64,000 nt of DNA, from NCBI RefSeq assembly GCF_036248255.1, contig NZ_CP109178.1, positions 372,001 through 436,000 on the forward strand. Direction: 5' to 3'. Position 1 is the first letter of the stretch. Each line of letters begins with the position of its first letter. The notes below the pieces were generated by a model that saw nothing but the letters and a program-made list of their open reading frames with translations, did not search any database and was not told the origin of the DNA. Positions 16,834-25,341 of this stretch are shown piece by piece. Made by a program: the position numbers and the translations under genes. Source of the stretch: Streptomyces sp. NBC_01717. Its GTDB lineage: Bacteria; Actinomycetota; Actinomycetes; Streptomycetales; Streptomycetaceae.

Positions 16834-17262
16834 ATGTCACCACGCTGGAAGCCAAACCCCGATATCCGCACCGGACGCCACGTCACCTACGACCTCCACG
16901 CACACTTGGTGTTTGTCACCAAGTATCGGCGTGACGTTTTCGATGACGCCATGCTCAAACGGTGCGAGGAGATCATGCGAGAGGTCTGCGCCAGCTTCGA
17001 GACAGAGCTACGCGAGTTCCACGGCGAGGCGGATCACGTGCACCTGTTGGTGCACTACCCGCCAAAAGTCGCTCTGTCCAAACTGATCAACTCCCTCAAA
17101 GGCGTCAGCTCCCGGTACCTGCGGGCCGAGTACACCGGCCGCATCAACCGGATCCGCATGGGGTCAGTGTTCTGGTCCCGCTCCTACTTCGCAGGATCAT
17201 GCGGCGGTGCACCGCTGACCGTGATCCGCCAGTACATCGAAGGCCAGAAGCGGCCTATCTGA
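16834..17262 (+). CDS. tnpA: IS200/IS605 transposase TnpA (Y1-HUH)
   Basis: This is an intact 142-residue single-strand transposase. The HUH metal site is in GEADHVHLLVHYPP near residue 70, and the catalytic tyrosine lies in TVIRQYIEGQKRP near the C-terminus. The LVFVTKYRRDVF start and the LINSLKGVSSRYLR block are typical. The protein cuts and rejoins single-stranded DNA at hairpin ends, usually on the lagging strand during replication. Start ATG 16834 lies 42 bases from the divergent tnpB. It could still mobilise this copy even though tnpB is broken. Confidence 0.92.
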   Translation: MSPRWKPNPDIRTGRHVTYDLHAHLVFVTKYRRDVFDDAMLKRCEEIMREVCASFETELREFHGEADHVHLLVHYPPKVALSKLINSLKGVSSRYLRAEYTGRINRIRMGSVFWSRSYFAGSCGGAPLTVIRQYIEGQKRPI

Positions 17263-17288
17263 CCGTAACGACAGAGGCGGAGCGAACT

Positions 17289-17345
17289 CCGGCGCTTCGC
17301 GCCTCCGGGCTTAGGATGCGTTTCCCTCCCCGGCTGAAGCCGGGG
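17289..17345. repeat. tnpA-side hairpins of the IS200/IS605 element
   Basis: Two hairpins lie in tandem: GGCGC-TTC-GCGCC (17291-17303) and CCCCGGCT-GA-AGCCGGGG (17328-17345). The second shares its GA loop with the hairpin at the other end of the element and is the probable left-end structure. The first may be a terminator for tnpA. Confidence 0.65.
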
Positions 17346-17555
17346 ATACCCACGCAAGAACAGGGATGGAAACGCACCCCGTACGCGTTCAACTGGGCAA
17401 CGACAACGCCCTGTTCGGACGCATGAGGTCGGTCACTGGGCTCCAGCCAGGTGGAATACCAGCCGTTGAAGCCCCGTCTGTGGGTTCAGGGCGACCCATT
17501 CGCGGGTGTCGAACCAGACCTGCACACCGGGGCGATTGTCTGGAAGAGGCAGAAA

Positions 17556-17601
17556 AATGCGGGGCGGCTCCAGATCTGAATGTCTGGAGCCGCCCCGCAT
17601 T
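17556..17601 (-). terminator. 19-bp perfect stem terminator
   Basis: A perfect 19-base stem (arms 17556-17574 and 17583-17601) with an eight-base loop lies 20 bases past the stop of the hydrophobic-protein gene on the minus strand. On that strand the right side reads into a short T-rich run, so it is probably an intrinsic terminator. Confidence 0.8.
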
Positions 17602-17621
17602 ACCGGGCGAGGACTGCATCT

Positions 17622-17792
17622 CTACCAGCGGTACCAGCGGCCACGACGACCACCGGCTCCGACGGAACGCATGGCAAATCCGAGCAGCCAGACAGCCAGC
17701 ACGATTACGGCGACGATCCACAAGGCCTTCAGTGCGAAGCCGGCACCGAAGAGAAGCAGGGCGAGCAGGAGAACGAGAAGCAGGGGAACCAT
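17622..17792 (-). CDS. 56-residue hydrophobic membrane protein
   Basis: The protein consists of two hydrophobic stretches, VPLLLVLLLALLLFGAGFAL and LWIVAVIVLAVWLLGF. A basic tail follows, ending GGRRGRWYRW. GGAGG lies eight bases before ATG 17792. Very similar small 'hydrophobic proteins' are widespread in Streptomyces; their role is unknown, perhaps membrane stress. The strong terminator just downstream shows it is its own transcription unit. Confidence 0.76.
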   Translation of the reverse strand: MVPLLLVLLLALLLFGAGFALKALWIVAVIVLAVWLLGFAMRSVGAGGRRGRWYRW

Positions 17793-18067
17793 AGTTATCA
17801 ACCTCCAGAACATCGTGTGCCCTGGCACGACCCGGCCATGCATCCAATCTTTATGTGTTTCTTATTCATCGATATGGGCATGCGGTACTGTCCCCCGCGC
17901 CTCACACACCTCGAACGAAAGACAGACAACGGGCCGCATCCGCTGTCCCTCGCGCCCCGCTCCACTACGAGGCGACGGTCGCCCACCTGCCGTGCGGCAC
18001 CGCCGAGGAACTCACCCGCTTCGTCGCGAGGCCCGGATCACTTTGCCCACAGCGATCGTCAACTCAC

Positions 18068-19055
18068 CTATGGGCCACTGGCGATGGCGATGGCGATGGC
18101 GATGAAGCGTTCGAGTTCGCCGGGGATGTCGGGGCCGGTGAGCTGGTAGACGATTTCGGTGATGCCGTCTCGTGCGTAGACGCTGAGCTGCTCGCGGATA
18201 CGGTGAGGGGTTCCGGTGACGGTGGTGGAGGTGATTGCCTGCCAGCTTCCCGCGTTCCAGGCAGCGGAGTCGGCCACGTTGAGGTCGGTGAGGTGCTGGT
18301 CGTGTACGGCGAGGTGTCGCTGGGTGCGGGGGTGGGCGGTGATGGCGTCCAGCCAGGTTTGGCCGCCGGGCAGGGCGGTGGGGTCGCCGCCGAATTCGTA
18401 GGCGGCGTGGTAGGCCAGAGCACTGCCGGGCCCGGCGGCGGCGCGGACGCGCGGGGAGTCGAGTGGTTCGTCCTCTCCCAGGACGGTGCCGTGGATGCCC
18501 AGGGCGGCCCAGGTGAATTCGTGGGCGTGAGCGGTTTCGCCGTTGACGCTGAACAGGCCGTCAGCGATCTCGTGGGTGACGGCGAGACCTTTGGGGCCAA
18601 GGGCGGATACCAGCACCGGCATATCGACGGGTCGCTGCGGCGCGTTCGTGCCGGGATGCATCATGCGCATGGGGGCGCCGTCCCATTCCACAGTGTCACC
18701 GCGCAGCAGACCGCGTAGCGTCCGGACGTAGGCGCTGAGGTACGACCAGGTTGCCGGGGGTGCGCGTGCCATTGAACCCGGTACCGAAGGCGAGGGCCAC
18801 TCGGCCGGGTGCGAGAGCGGCGAGGGTTGCGGCGCCGGAGGCGTTGACCATCGGATGGCGCAGCGTCGGGACGAGGACACCGGGCGCCAGGCCGATGCGG
18901 TGGGTGCGTTGGGCGGCCAGCGCAAGCATCGCCCAGACGTCTGGGCTCTGGGCGGGGGTGTCGTGGAGCCAGGCGCGACAGTAGCCCAGCTGCTCAGCGA
19001 CGGCGATGTGTTCGGGAGAGTGCAGCGATGTGGCGAACTGGCAGGACACGTCCAA
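18068..19055 (-). pseudogene. F420-dependent LLM-class oxidoreductase, frameshifted
   Basis: The first part (from ATG 19055) reads FATSLHSPEHIAVAEQLGY, then LGLAPGVLVPTLRHP-like and GRVALAFGTGFNGTRTPG, the start of a luciferase-like TIM barrel. Near 18755 the homologous reading moves to another frame: WSYLSAYVRTLRGLLRGDTVEWDGAPMRMMHPG, on to ELERFIAIAIAIASGP and stop at 18068. The junction lacks a few residues expected between FGTGF and PWSYL, so this looks like a small deletion with a frame change. The intact enzyme would use F420 or FMN on an unknown substrate. Confidence 0.8.
18080..18103. repeat. four tandem copies of a 6-bp unit
   Basis: GGCGAT is repeated four times at the 3' end of the LLM gene and encodes an Ala-Ile run in the C-terminus. 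Copy-number change would add or remove two residues without shifting the frame. Confidence 0.7.
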
Positions 19056-19166
19056 TGGTCAGGCTCCTTGGAGAGGAGAAATGGGTCTGTCTGATGCTCT
19101 ACGCTGGCATGTGATCACCACGGACCTCGTGAACTGAACAACACTGTCGGATGCGCCGTAGGATTA

Positions 19167-19895
19167 TTAGATTTGCGCTCTGCCACCGTCGACGAACAAT
19201 TCGATTCCGGTGACGAAGCTGGAGTCGTCCGAGGCCAGAAAGAGCGCCGCCTTGGCGATTTCGTCGGGCTCCCCCATGCGGCCCATTGGAATGGTGGACG
19301 CAATCCGCGCGATGGCGTCCTGAGGTTGCGTCGCCACAAGTGGCGTTTCGACCGGGCCAGGGCTGAGGACATTGGACCGGATACGGCGGTCCTTCAGCTC
19401 CACCGTCCATCCTCGAACGAAGTTCCGGATCGCGGCCTTGCTCGCGCCGTAGACCGAGAACGCAGGGGTTCCCTTGACGCTCGCAACGGAGCCCGTGAGG
19501 ATGATGGACGCGCCATCATTCAATAGCGGCAGGGCCTTTTGTACCGTGAACAGCGCCCCCTTCACGTTGATGTTGAAAACTTTGTCGAAGTGCTCCTCCG
19601 TGACATCTTCCAGTGAAGCGAACTCGGCTAGACCAGCATTGGCGAAAACGACATCGATTCGCCCCTTGGTCTTTACGGTCTCGTAGAGACGGTCAAGGTC
19701 GGCCAGCTCGGTCACGTCACCCTGAATGCCGGATACGTTGACGCCGATTTCCTTCACGCCTTCATCGAGTTCTTTCTGCCGGCGACCCGTGATGAAGACA
19801 TAGGCACCCTCTCTGGCGAAGAGCTTCGCTGTGGCCAGCCCGATCCCCGTGGTGCCGCCGGTAATGACCGCTACTTTTCCCTGCAACTTACCCAT
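19167..19895 (-). CDS. short-chain dehydrogenase/reductase (SDR)
   Basis: This 242-residue classical SDR has the cofactor motif TGGTTGIG (residues 12-19), NAG (FANAG), the catalytic Ser in LTGSVAS, and YGASK with the catalytic Tyr and Lys. The PG motif (SPGPVETP) and C-terminal GIELFVDGGRAQI are also present. The Arg after TG (TGRR) hints at NADP preference. The substrate is unknown. ATG 19895 follows GGGAGCA. The gene has visibly lower GC than its neighbours and different codon choice (Glu/Lys/Asn-rich), suggesting recent transfer. Confidence 0.9.
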   Translation of the reverse strand: MGKLQGKVAVITGGTTGIGLATAKLFAREGAYVFITGRRQKELDEGVKEIGVNVSGIQGDVTELADLDRLYETVKTKGRIDVVFANAGLAEFASLEDVTEEHFDKVFNINVKGALFTVQKALPLLNDGASIILTGSVASVKGTPAFSVYGASKAAIRNFVRGWTVELKDRRIRSNVLSPGPVETPLVATQPQDAIARIASTIPMGRMGEPDEIAKAALFLASDDSSFVTGIELFVDGGRAQI

Positions 19896-20362
19896 GGTCA
19901 CTGCTCCCGATAGTGGCAAACACGGTAGGCCGGGCCCGGATTCATCTCGGAGGCCGCTAACAGCCTAGTTCGGACAGATCAGGTCGACCCGATATATCCA
20001 CGCCCAATGGCGGATTGAATCGCGACACACCTGGTCACGGCATGAGCGCCGGGATCGTTGGCTTGCTGCGTCCACCGGAGGTGGACAACAAGCACCTGGA
20101 CGCGTTACGCAGCGGTTCGTGAGCGCGCCGAATTGGAACCGCTCGCTGCGAAGCATGCCGACGCTGCGCTTGGCACTGCTCCCGTTGCCGATGTCCCTGC
20201 CAGAGGCGTAAGTGCATCGGCCACCACGGCGCGCAGGCAGGTCCTGCGAGCAGCTCGGCGCGGGCTGCGTGACCGGTCCCGGACCCCAGCAGGCGCCACG
20301 GACCCATCGATGGCCCGTCGCCGAACTCGCCGGAGTCAACTATTGCTGCACGGTACACGTTT
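19896..20362. other. 470-bp intergenic region
   Basis: It lies between the divergent SDR and marR genes. A short plus-strand frame (MSAGIVGLLRPPEVDNKHLD, near 20042) and a longer Ala/Arg-rich frame are open but match nothing I know. The promoter and operator for marR lie at its right edge. Confidence 0.35.
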
Positions 20363-20365
20363 GTG

Positions 20366-20394
20366 CATAATAGGCTTATGAATAAGCGCGTTAT
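20366..20394. promoter_or_regulatory. two adjoining AT-rich inverted repeats at the marR start
   Basis: CATAA-taggc-TTATG (20366-20380) and ATAA-gcgcg-TTAT (20382-20394) lie side by side in an otherwise GC-rich region. They cover the possible start codons at 20378 and 20393. This is the expected form of a MarR operator, so the gene is probably autorepressed and perhaps leaderless. Confidence 0.6.
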
Positions 20395-20827
20395 GGATAT
20401 CGATGCCCCGGTCGAGAGCTTGATGATCGCCGTGGAGCAGGTGGTTCGCTACGTGCGCCAGAACGCCATCACGGGTGGTCTGAGCACGGCGGCCTCTTCC
20501 GCGCTGGCCCGGCTGGGCCGCGAGGGCGCGCACCGTCTGACCGAACTGGCGCGGGCCGAAGGCGTCTCCCAGCCGAACATGACCCAGCTGGTCACCCGCA
20601 TGGAGCGCGCGCGCCTCGTACGTCGCGTCGCCGACCGCCACGACGGCCGGGCCGTTCTGGTGGAAGCCACAGGCACCGGGCTGGAAGTCTTCCGGCAGCG
20701 ACGCGCCGAACGCGCTCAAGCCCTCGACCGGCTCGTCGAGGAGCTCACCGATCCGGAGCAGCAGGCCGTGAGGATCGCGCTGCCCGCCCTGGCACGCGCC
20801 ATCCAGGACAGCCAGGCCCGCTCCTGA
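20378..20827 (+). CDS. MarR family transcriptional regulator
   Basis: This is a MarR winged-helix protein of about 149 residues. The core is TAASSALARLGREGAHRLTELARAEGVSQPNMTQLVTRMERARLVRRVADRHDGRAVLVEATGTG, with recognition helix SQPNMTQLVTRME and a wing around DRHDGRAV. The C-terminal dimer helices follow (RLVEELTDPEQQAVRIALPAL). The start is ATG 20378 or ATG 20393; neither has a clear ribosome binding site. It precedes the MFS-USP gene by 65 bases on the same strand and is its likely repressor. Confidence 0.88.
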   Translation: MNKRVMDIDAPVESLMIAVEQVVRYVRQNAITGGLSTAASSALARLGREGAHRLTELARAEGVSQPNMTQLVTRMERARLVRRVADRHDGRAVLVEATGTGLEVFRQRRAERAQALDRLVEELTDPEQQAVRIALPALARAIQDSQARS

Positions 20828-20892
20828 CCCGCCCGCAAGCCTGTCCGCTCTCCCCCATCACCTCTTCCTCGACCCTTTGGAGAGACCCGCAC

Positions 20893-22617
20893 ATGAGTGC
20901 ATCGCTTGGAAAGGCCGCCAGTCCCTTCAAGCAGCCCAAGGCCGTCTGGGCCGTGGCGTTCGCCTGCGTGATCTCGTTCATGGGCATCGGTCTGGTCGAC
21001 CCGATCCTGCCCGCCCTGGCCGACAGCCTGCACGCCTCACCGAGCCAGGTCTCCCTGCTGTTCAGCAGCTACCTCATCGTGACCGCGGTCGCCATGCTGT
21101 TCGTCGGCTGGGTCTCCAGCCATCTCGGCGCCAAGCGCACTTTGGTCATAGGTCTGGCCATCATCGTCGTCTTCGCGGCCCTCGCGGGCACGAGCGGCTC
21201 CATCAACGGCATCGTCGGCTTCCGCGCCGGCTGGGGTCTGGGCAACGCGCTGTTCATCGCGACCTCGCTGGCCGTCATCGTCGCCTCCGCCAGCGGCGGC
21301 TTCGGTGGCGCGATCATCCTGTACGAGACCGCGCTCGGACTCGGCATCGCCGTCGGCCCGCTGCTGGGCGGCGAGTTGGGCGGCATCAGCTGGCGCGGTC
21401 CGTTCTTCGGCGTCGCCGTGCTGATGGCCGTCGCGCTGGTCGCCACACTCGCCTTCGTGCCCTCGCTCCCCAAGCCGAAGCGCCCCGTCTCGCCCATCGC
21501 TCCGCTCAAGGCGCTCCGTCACCGCGGGCTGCTGACCATGGGCATCATGGCCCTGCTGTACAACTGGGGCTTCTTCACCATGCTTGGCTACGCCCCCTAC
21601 CCCATGGAACTCAACGCCCATGAGCTCGGCCTGGTGTTCACCGGCTGGGGCCTGCTCGTGGCCGCCTTCAGCGTATTCTTCGCCCCGCGTCTGCAGGCGC
21701 GGTTCGGCACCGCTCCGGTGCTGTACGCCAACCTGCTCGGCCTCGGCATCGTGATGGCCATCATTGCCGCCGGCGTCAGCACGCCCACCGTGGTGATCGT
21801 CGCCGTCATCGTCAGCGGCGCCTTCATAGGCATCAACAACACCCTCACCACCCAGGCCGTCATGCTCGTCTCCCCCGTCGAGCGTCCCGTCGCCTCCTCC
21901 GCCTACGGCTTCCTGCGCTTCATCGGCGGCGGCCTGGCCCCCTTCGCCGCCGGAAAGCTCGCCGACGCCACCGATCTGAGCGTCCCCTTCTGGCTCGGCG
22001 CTGCCACCTTCCTCGTCGCGATCCCGGTCCTGGCCAGTGGCCACGGCCTGCTGCGCCAGGCCGAGGCGCACACCGGCGACGCCGAGGCCGCGACGCCGTC
22101 GCTCATCCCCGTGGGCATCCCGGCCCCCGCGAGCGAGGCGCCTCCCGTCATCGTCGCCGTGAGCTCCCACGACAAGGCCCCTGCCATCGTCGACGCCGCT
22201 GCCCGGCTCGCTCGCGACACGGGCAGCCCTCTCGAGGTCGTCCACGTCCAGCAGACCGCCGTGGTCGAGGAACTGGCCGTCGACACCGAGACCACCGACC
22301 AGGCACGCGCCGCCGTCACCGCGCACCTCGACCGGCTCGCCGCCCACGGCATCGCCGCCACCGGCCTGGTCCTCACCAGCATCGGCAACCACGCCGCCGC
22401 CGGCCGCGTCCTCGCCCAGCACGCCGCAGACGTTCACGCCCGCGCCGTCGCAGTCGGACACTCACCACGCGGCCCGCTCACCCAGTTCGCCGACGGCAGC
22501 TTCACCAGTGCCCTCACCCACGCCGCCACCTGTACGGTCGCCCTCATCGGGCCCGACCAAACGCCCCGGCACCTGACCATGGACACCCTGGCAGAACTGC
22601 GCAACAGCGCCGTCTGA
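20893..22617 (+). CDS. MFS transporter fused to a universal stress protein domain
   Basis: This is a 574-residue fusion. Residues 1-395 form a 12-segment MFS transporter: VISFMGIGLVDPILPAL, then motif A-like GWVSSHLGAKRTLVIG, an antiporter-like YETALGLGIAVGPLLGG, and a further six helices ending near SGHGLL. A linker rich in Ala and Pro leads to residues 418-560, a USP-type domain (PPVIVAVSSHDKAPAIVDAAARLARDTGSPLEVVHVQQ and HARAVAVGHSPRGPLTQFADGSFTSALTHAATCTVALIG). The GHSPRGP...S pattern resembles the USP nucleotide-binding loop G-x2-G-x9-G-[ST], though imperfectly. GGAGAG precedes ATG 20893. Adjacent MarR control suggests inducible export with a regulatory sensor. Confidence 0.86.
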   Translation: MSASLGKAASPFKQPKAVWAVAFACVISFMGIGLVDPILPALADSLHASPSQVSLLFSSYLIVTAVAMLFVGWVSSHLGAKRTLVIGLAIIVVFAALAGTSGSINGIVGFRAGWGLGNALFIATSLAVIVASASGGFGGAIILYETALGLGIAVGPLLGGELGGISWRGPFFGVAVLMAVALVATLAFVPSLPKPKRPVSPIAPLKALRHRGLLTMGIMALLYNWGFFTMLGYAPYPMELNAHELGLVFTGWGLLVAAFSVFFAPRLQARFGTAPVLYANLLGLGIVMAIIAAGVSTPTVVIVAVIVSGAFIGINNTLTTQAVMLVSPVERPVASSAYGFLRFIGGGLAPFAAGKLADATDLSVPFWLGAATFLVAIPVLASGHGLLRQAEAHTGDAEAATPSLIPVGIPAPASEAPPVIVAVSSHDKAPAIVDAAARLARDTGSPLEVVHVQQTAVVEELAVDTETTDQARAAVTAHLDRLAAHGIAATGLVLTSIGNHAAAGRVLAQHAADVHARAVAVGHSPRGPLTQFADGSFTSALTHAATCTVALIGPDQTPRHLTMDTLAELRNSAV

Positions 22618-22852
22618 GGGAGTTGAAGGTTGAGAGAGGGCGGGTGCACAGCACCGTGGCGGCCCGCCGACCGTGAGGTAGGCGGGCCGGCAGGGTGCCT
22701 ATGCCGACGCTCAGGGAACAAGGGCATGCATGGTCAGGCGGTCAGCAGCAGCGACGACCGTGCGGCAACCTTGGCGCCCCGCCTGCGACGGTGCCGCCGC
22801 GACCGTTGTCCACGGTGCCCTCCGCGCGCTCGGGCCGGGGCGGTCCCGCGTC

Positions 22853-23527
22853 TCAGGGCAGCGTCGTCGGCAGGCAACCGCGCGGGATGAAGTACCAGCT
22901 CTGCAGCCCCGTGCCGTCGGTGCCGCCGGCGCGCGGATCACGGACCATCACGTAGTTGCCGTCCCTGGTCACATACCGCCACAGCACGGTCTGGCCGATG
23001 GCAACCTGGCTGTTCAGCGGCGCACTCGGGGTGGCGGGCACCTCCCACGGGCGGACGTTGCCGTACGCGGTGATGTGACTGCCGTCGTACGTGGCACAGC
23101 CGGAGCCGGCGACCGTCGTCACCGTCGCGCCGTCCGACGTGCCGCCACCGATCTGCCCGTTCGTGAACTCGGAGGTCGGCATCGTCACCGGGTCACCGCA
23201 GCTGGCGGCGATCGCTTCGTCGCCGGAGACGGCTCCGCTGTAGATCCACAGGCACTTGTTGAGGTTGCCGTAGACCCGGGCCCAGCGGTAGCCGTCCTGC
23301 TGGTCGCCGTGGATGTCGGCGGTCCAGTCGCGGTAGGCGGTGCCGATGACGTACGAGGCGGGGGCGCGGCGCAGGAGGGTGTAGTCGGTGTCGACGTGCT
23401 TGCGCACGGCGGCGTGCGCGGTAGGGGTGCCGCCGGTGGCCGGGACGGCGAGTCCCGCGGCCACCGCCGCCAGCACGGCTGTCAGTGCCCTTCTGCGGCG
23501 TGACCGGGTGTTCCGTGTCGTTCCCAT
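22853..23527 (-). CDS. secreted protein of unknown function
   Basis: This 224-residue protein has a long Sec signal peptide with a basic start (TRNTRSRRRRALTAVLAAVAA) and a probable cut after AHA near residue 39. The mature part has four or five Cys, probably in disulfides, and strands such as GYRWARVYGNLNKCLWIYS and QTVLWRYVTRDGNYVMVRDPR, giving a beta-rich look like an SH3-type or lectin-like fold. I do not recognise the family. An AGGAGAA site precedes ATG 23527. It follows the GH79-like gene by 25 bases, so it is likely the last gene of the glucuronate operon and may help bind or process the same polymer. Confidence 0.7.
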   Translation of the reverse strand: MGTTRNTRSRRRRALTAVLAAVAAGLAVPATGGTPTAHAAVRKHVDTDYTLLRRAPASYVIGTAYRDWTADIHGDQQDGYRWARVYGNLNKCLWIYSGAVSGDEAIAASCGDPVTMPTSEFTNGQIGGGTSDGATVTTVAGSGCATYDGSHITAYGNVRPWEVPATPSAPLNSQVAIGQTVLWRYVTRDGNYVMVRDPRAGGTDGTGLQSWYFIPRGCLPTTLP

Positions 23528-23552
23528 GAGTTCTCCTGCGTATGTGGGGGCG

Positions 23553-25178
23553 TCAGGGCCGACTCGCCGAGGTCACGACGGCGGCTTCGCCGGCGGCCAG
23601 GGTGAGCGTCGTTCGATGTCCAGAAGCGTGGACGATGCTGGGGCGGAACCCCGGCCAGCCGCCGTCGGCGGCGACCTGGCGGCCGTCGATGCGGACTTGA
23701 GGGGCGTCGAGGGTGCGGCTGCCGTCCGGGTCGTACGGGGTCATGCGGTCGACGGACACCGTCGTCCCCTGAACGGGCACGGTGACGGTTGCCGGGCGAT
23801 CGGCCTTGTTGATGACGAAGAGGCGGTGCTCACGGCCCTTCGCCTCGACCTGCCAAGCCTCGGGTTTGCGCTCGGCGTCCGTGGTGACGTACGCCGGGCG
23901 CAGGCCGTCGGTGTTCTGGGCGAAGCGGGCGAACAGGAGCAGCGCGTAGTAGAGCGGGGCGGCGGCCGGGGAGCCCATGGCCTCGGTGGGGTCGTAGTCG
24001 ACCGCGTTGTAGTACGCGTTGCCCTCCTCGGGTGAGAAGAATGCACGGACTTCGGCGTTGTGGAAGTTCAGTCCCTGGGCGCCGGTGGTGCAGGCCGTGT
24101 TGGCGCCGGGCCGGTCCGGGGGCTGCGGGCAGGCGGTGTGGAACATGGCGGACAGTGCGTACGTGGCGGACGCGGCCACATTGCTGACGCCGTCCGCTCC
24201 GCGGTTGGCCGCGGTGCTGGTCTCCTCCAGCCGGTAGCCCAGCTTGTGCCGAGCGGCCTCGGTGGCGTGGGTGTAGACCTCGTAGTCGAGGCTCGCCAGG
24301 TGCTCGTCGGAGAGCAGGGCGGTGGTGCTGGCACAGCGGTAGGGCTTGTTCACGCAGGTGCGGGCCAGCGGGTAGAAGTGGTCGGAGGCGTACGCGCCGA
24401 ACTCGCCGGCGCGGGGCCTCATGTACGGGGCGCCGGTGTTCAGGATCAGCGGCCAGTCGTGGAAGTAGCGGGTGGCGGCCGTCGGATCGGCGAGGGTGGT
24501 CCAGGGGAGGATGTCCTCGCTGGTGTTGGGCGCGATGACCGGGAACGAGCCGGTCACGGCCGGATCCGCGTACGCGGCCAGGTCGCCGAGGTAGCGGTCG
24601 AGGTTCGATCCGTACGACAGGTCCGGCTCGTTGCCGAGTTCGATGCCCGCGATCTGCTTCGCGGCCTGGCCCGGGAAGGCAGGCTCGACTCCCTGCGTGA
24701 CGAAGGTTTTTGCGTGCTGCGGACCGACCCAGGGCTTGGTGTCGCCGGGCGGGGACATGGCGGTGCCTAGGACGGCGCCCCAGCGGGGCTTGCCACGCTC
24801 GTCGGCGTCCCCGGCCTCGTCGAGGGTGGCACGGATGTACGCCAGGTCCTCCGGCGTGATCACGCGGTTGGTGTTGGGCGCCGTCGCGTCGAACGGCATC
24901 TGGTCCTGGGACGATCCACCGATGCGTAGCACGCCTGTTTGCAGATTGCGCAGCAGGTTGACGAAGGCCGGCCGGGCGGAGGGATTCATGTACCGCTCGA
25001 CCAGCGACCACTCGATGCTGAGGCCGACGAAGTGGCGCGGAATTCGGCCGCCTTGGACGTGGGGTGCGGACTGCTCGGGCGGTCCGACGGTGGCGTCGGC
25101 GGCGCTCGGGGGCACTGTGGCGAAGGTGGCGGACAGGGCGAGAGCGCAGGCGAGAGCGCGTGCGCTGAGGCGTTTCAT
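23553..25178 (-). CDS. secreted GH79-like glycosidase (beta-glucuronidase type)
   Basis: This 541-residue protein has a Sec signal peptide ending SAADA near residue 28. The clan GH-A barrel features include GLSIEWSLVERYM, then VLRIGGSSQDQMPFD, the acid/base motif IELGNEPD (Glu184) and the nucleophile region LEETSTAANRG near residue 317. SATYALSAMF and a C-terminal beta domain (LFVINKADRPATVTVPV) fit GH79, the heparanase and beta-glucuronidase family. It probably frees glucuronic acid outside the cell from a glycan. GGAAGGAG precedes ATG 25178. It lies between a sodium symporter and a secreted protein in one operon with kdgD. Confidence 0.8.
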   Translation of the reverse strand: MKRLSARALACALALSATFATVPPSAADATVGPPEQSAPHVQGGRIPRHFVGLSIEWSLVERYMNPSARPAFVNLLRNLQTGVLRIGGSSQDQMPFDATAPNTNRVITPEDLAYIRATLDEAGDADERGKPRWGAVLGTAMSPPGDTKPWVGPQHAKTFVTQGVEPAFPGQAAKQIAGIELGNEPDLSYGSNLDRYLGDLAAYADPAVTGSFPVIAPNTSEDILPWTTLADPTAATRYFHDWPLILNTGAPYMRPRAGEFGAYASDHFYPLARTCVNKPYRCASTTALLSDEHLASLDYEVYTHATEAARHKLGYRLEETSTAANRGADGVSNVAASATYALSAMFHTACPQPPDRPGANTACTTGAQGLNFHNAEVRAFFSPEEGNAYYNAVDYDPTEAMGSPAAAPLYYALLLFARFAQNTDGLRPAYVTTDAERKPEAWQVEAKGREHRLFVINKADRPATVTVPVQGTTVSVDRMTPYDPDGSRTLDAPQVRIDGRQVAADGGWPGFRPSIVHASGHRTTLTLAAGEAAVVTSASRP

Positions 25179-25341
25179 GAGGGCTCCTTCCGGATGGGGC
25201 CGAGTCGGAGGCGTGGTGCGCACGAGCACGTGGGCGAGAGCACGGCAGCGGGCGACGTTAACCGGCCCGTGCGGGCATCGGCGCGGGCCGGCTGCGCCGC
25301 CGCGGGTCCCGGGAAGCGACCCGGGCCCGGGCGAGCCCGTG

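Larger units (their letters stand above)
15566..17350. mobile_element. IS200/IS605-family element with divergent tnpA and tnpB
   Basis: An intact tnpA (plus) and a frameshifted tnpB (minus) diverge from a 42-base promoter gap. Both outer ends carry compact hairpins with GA loops, as expected for this family: 15575-15594 next to the tnpB 3' end and 17328-17345 beyond the tnpA 3' end. Elements of this kind move as single-stranded circles and make no target duplication. The exact cleavage points cannot be set without an empty site, so the ends given are approximate. Confidence 0.82.

Noticed and set aside
18080..18103. Phase-variable tract
   Set aside because: The unit is six bases, so slippage keeps the frame; the gene is already frameshifted elsewhere.
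21037..22461. Minus-strand 474-codon frame opposite the MFS-USP gene
   Set aside because: Gly/Asp/Gln-rich shadow of the transporter; no conserved domain.
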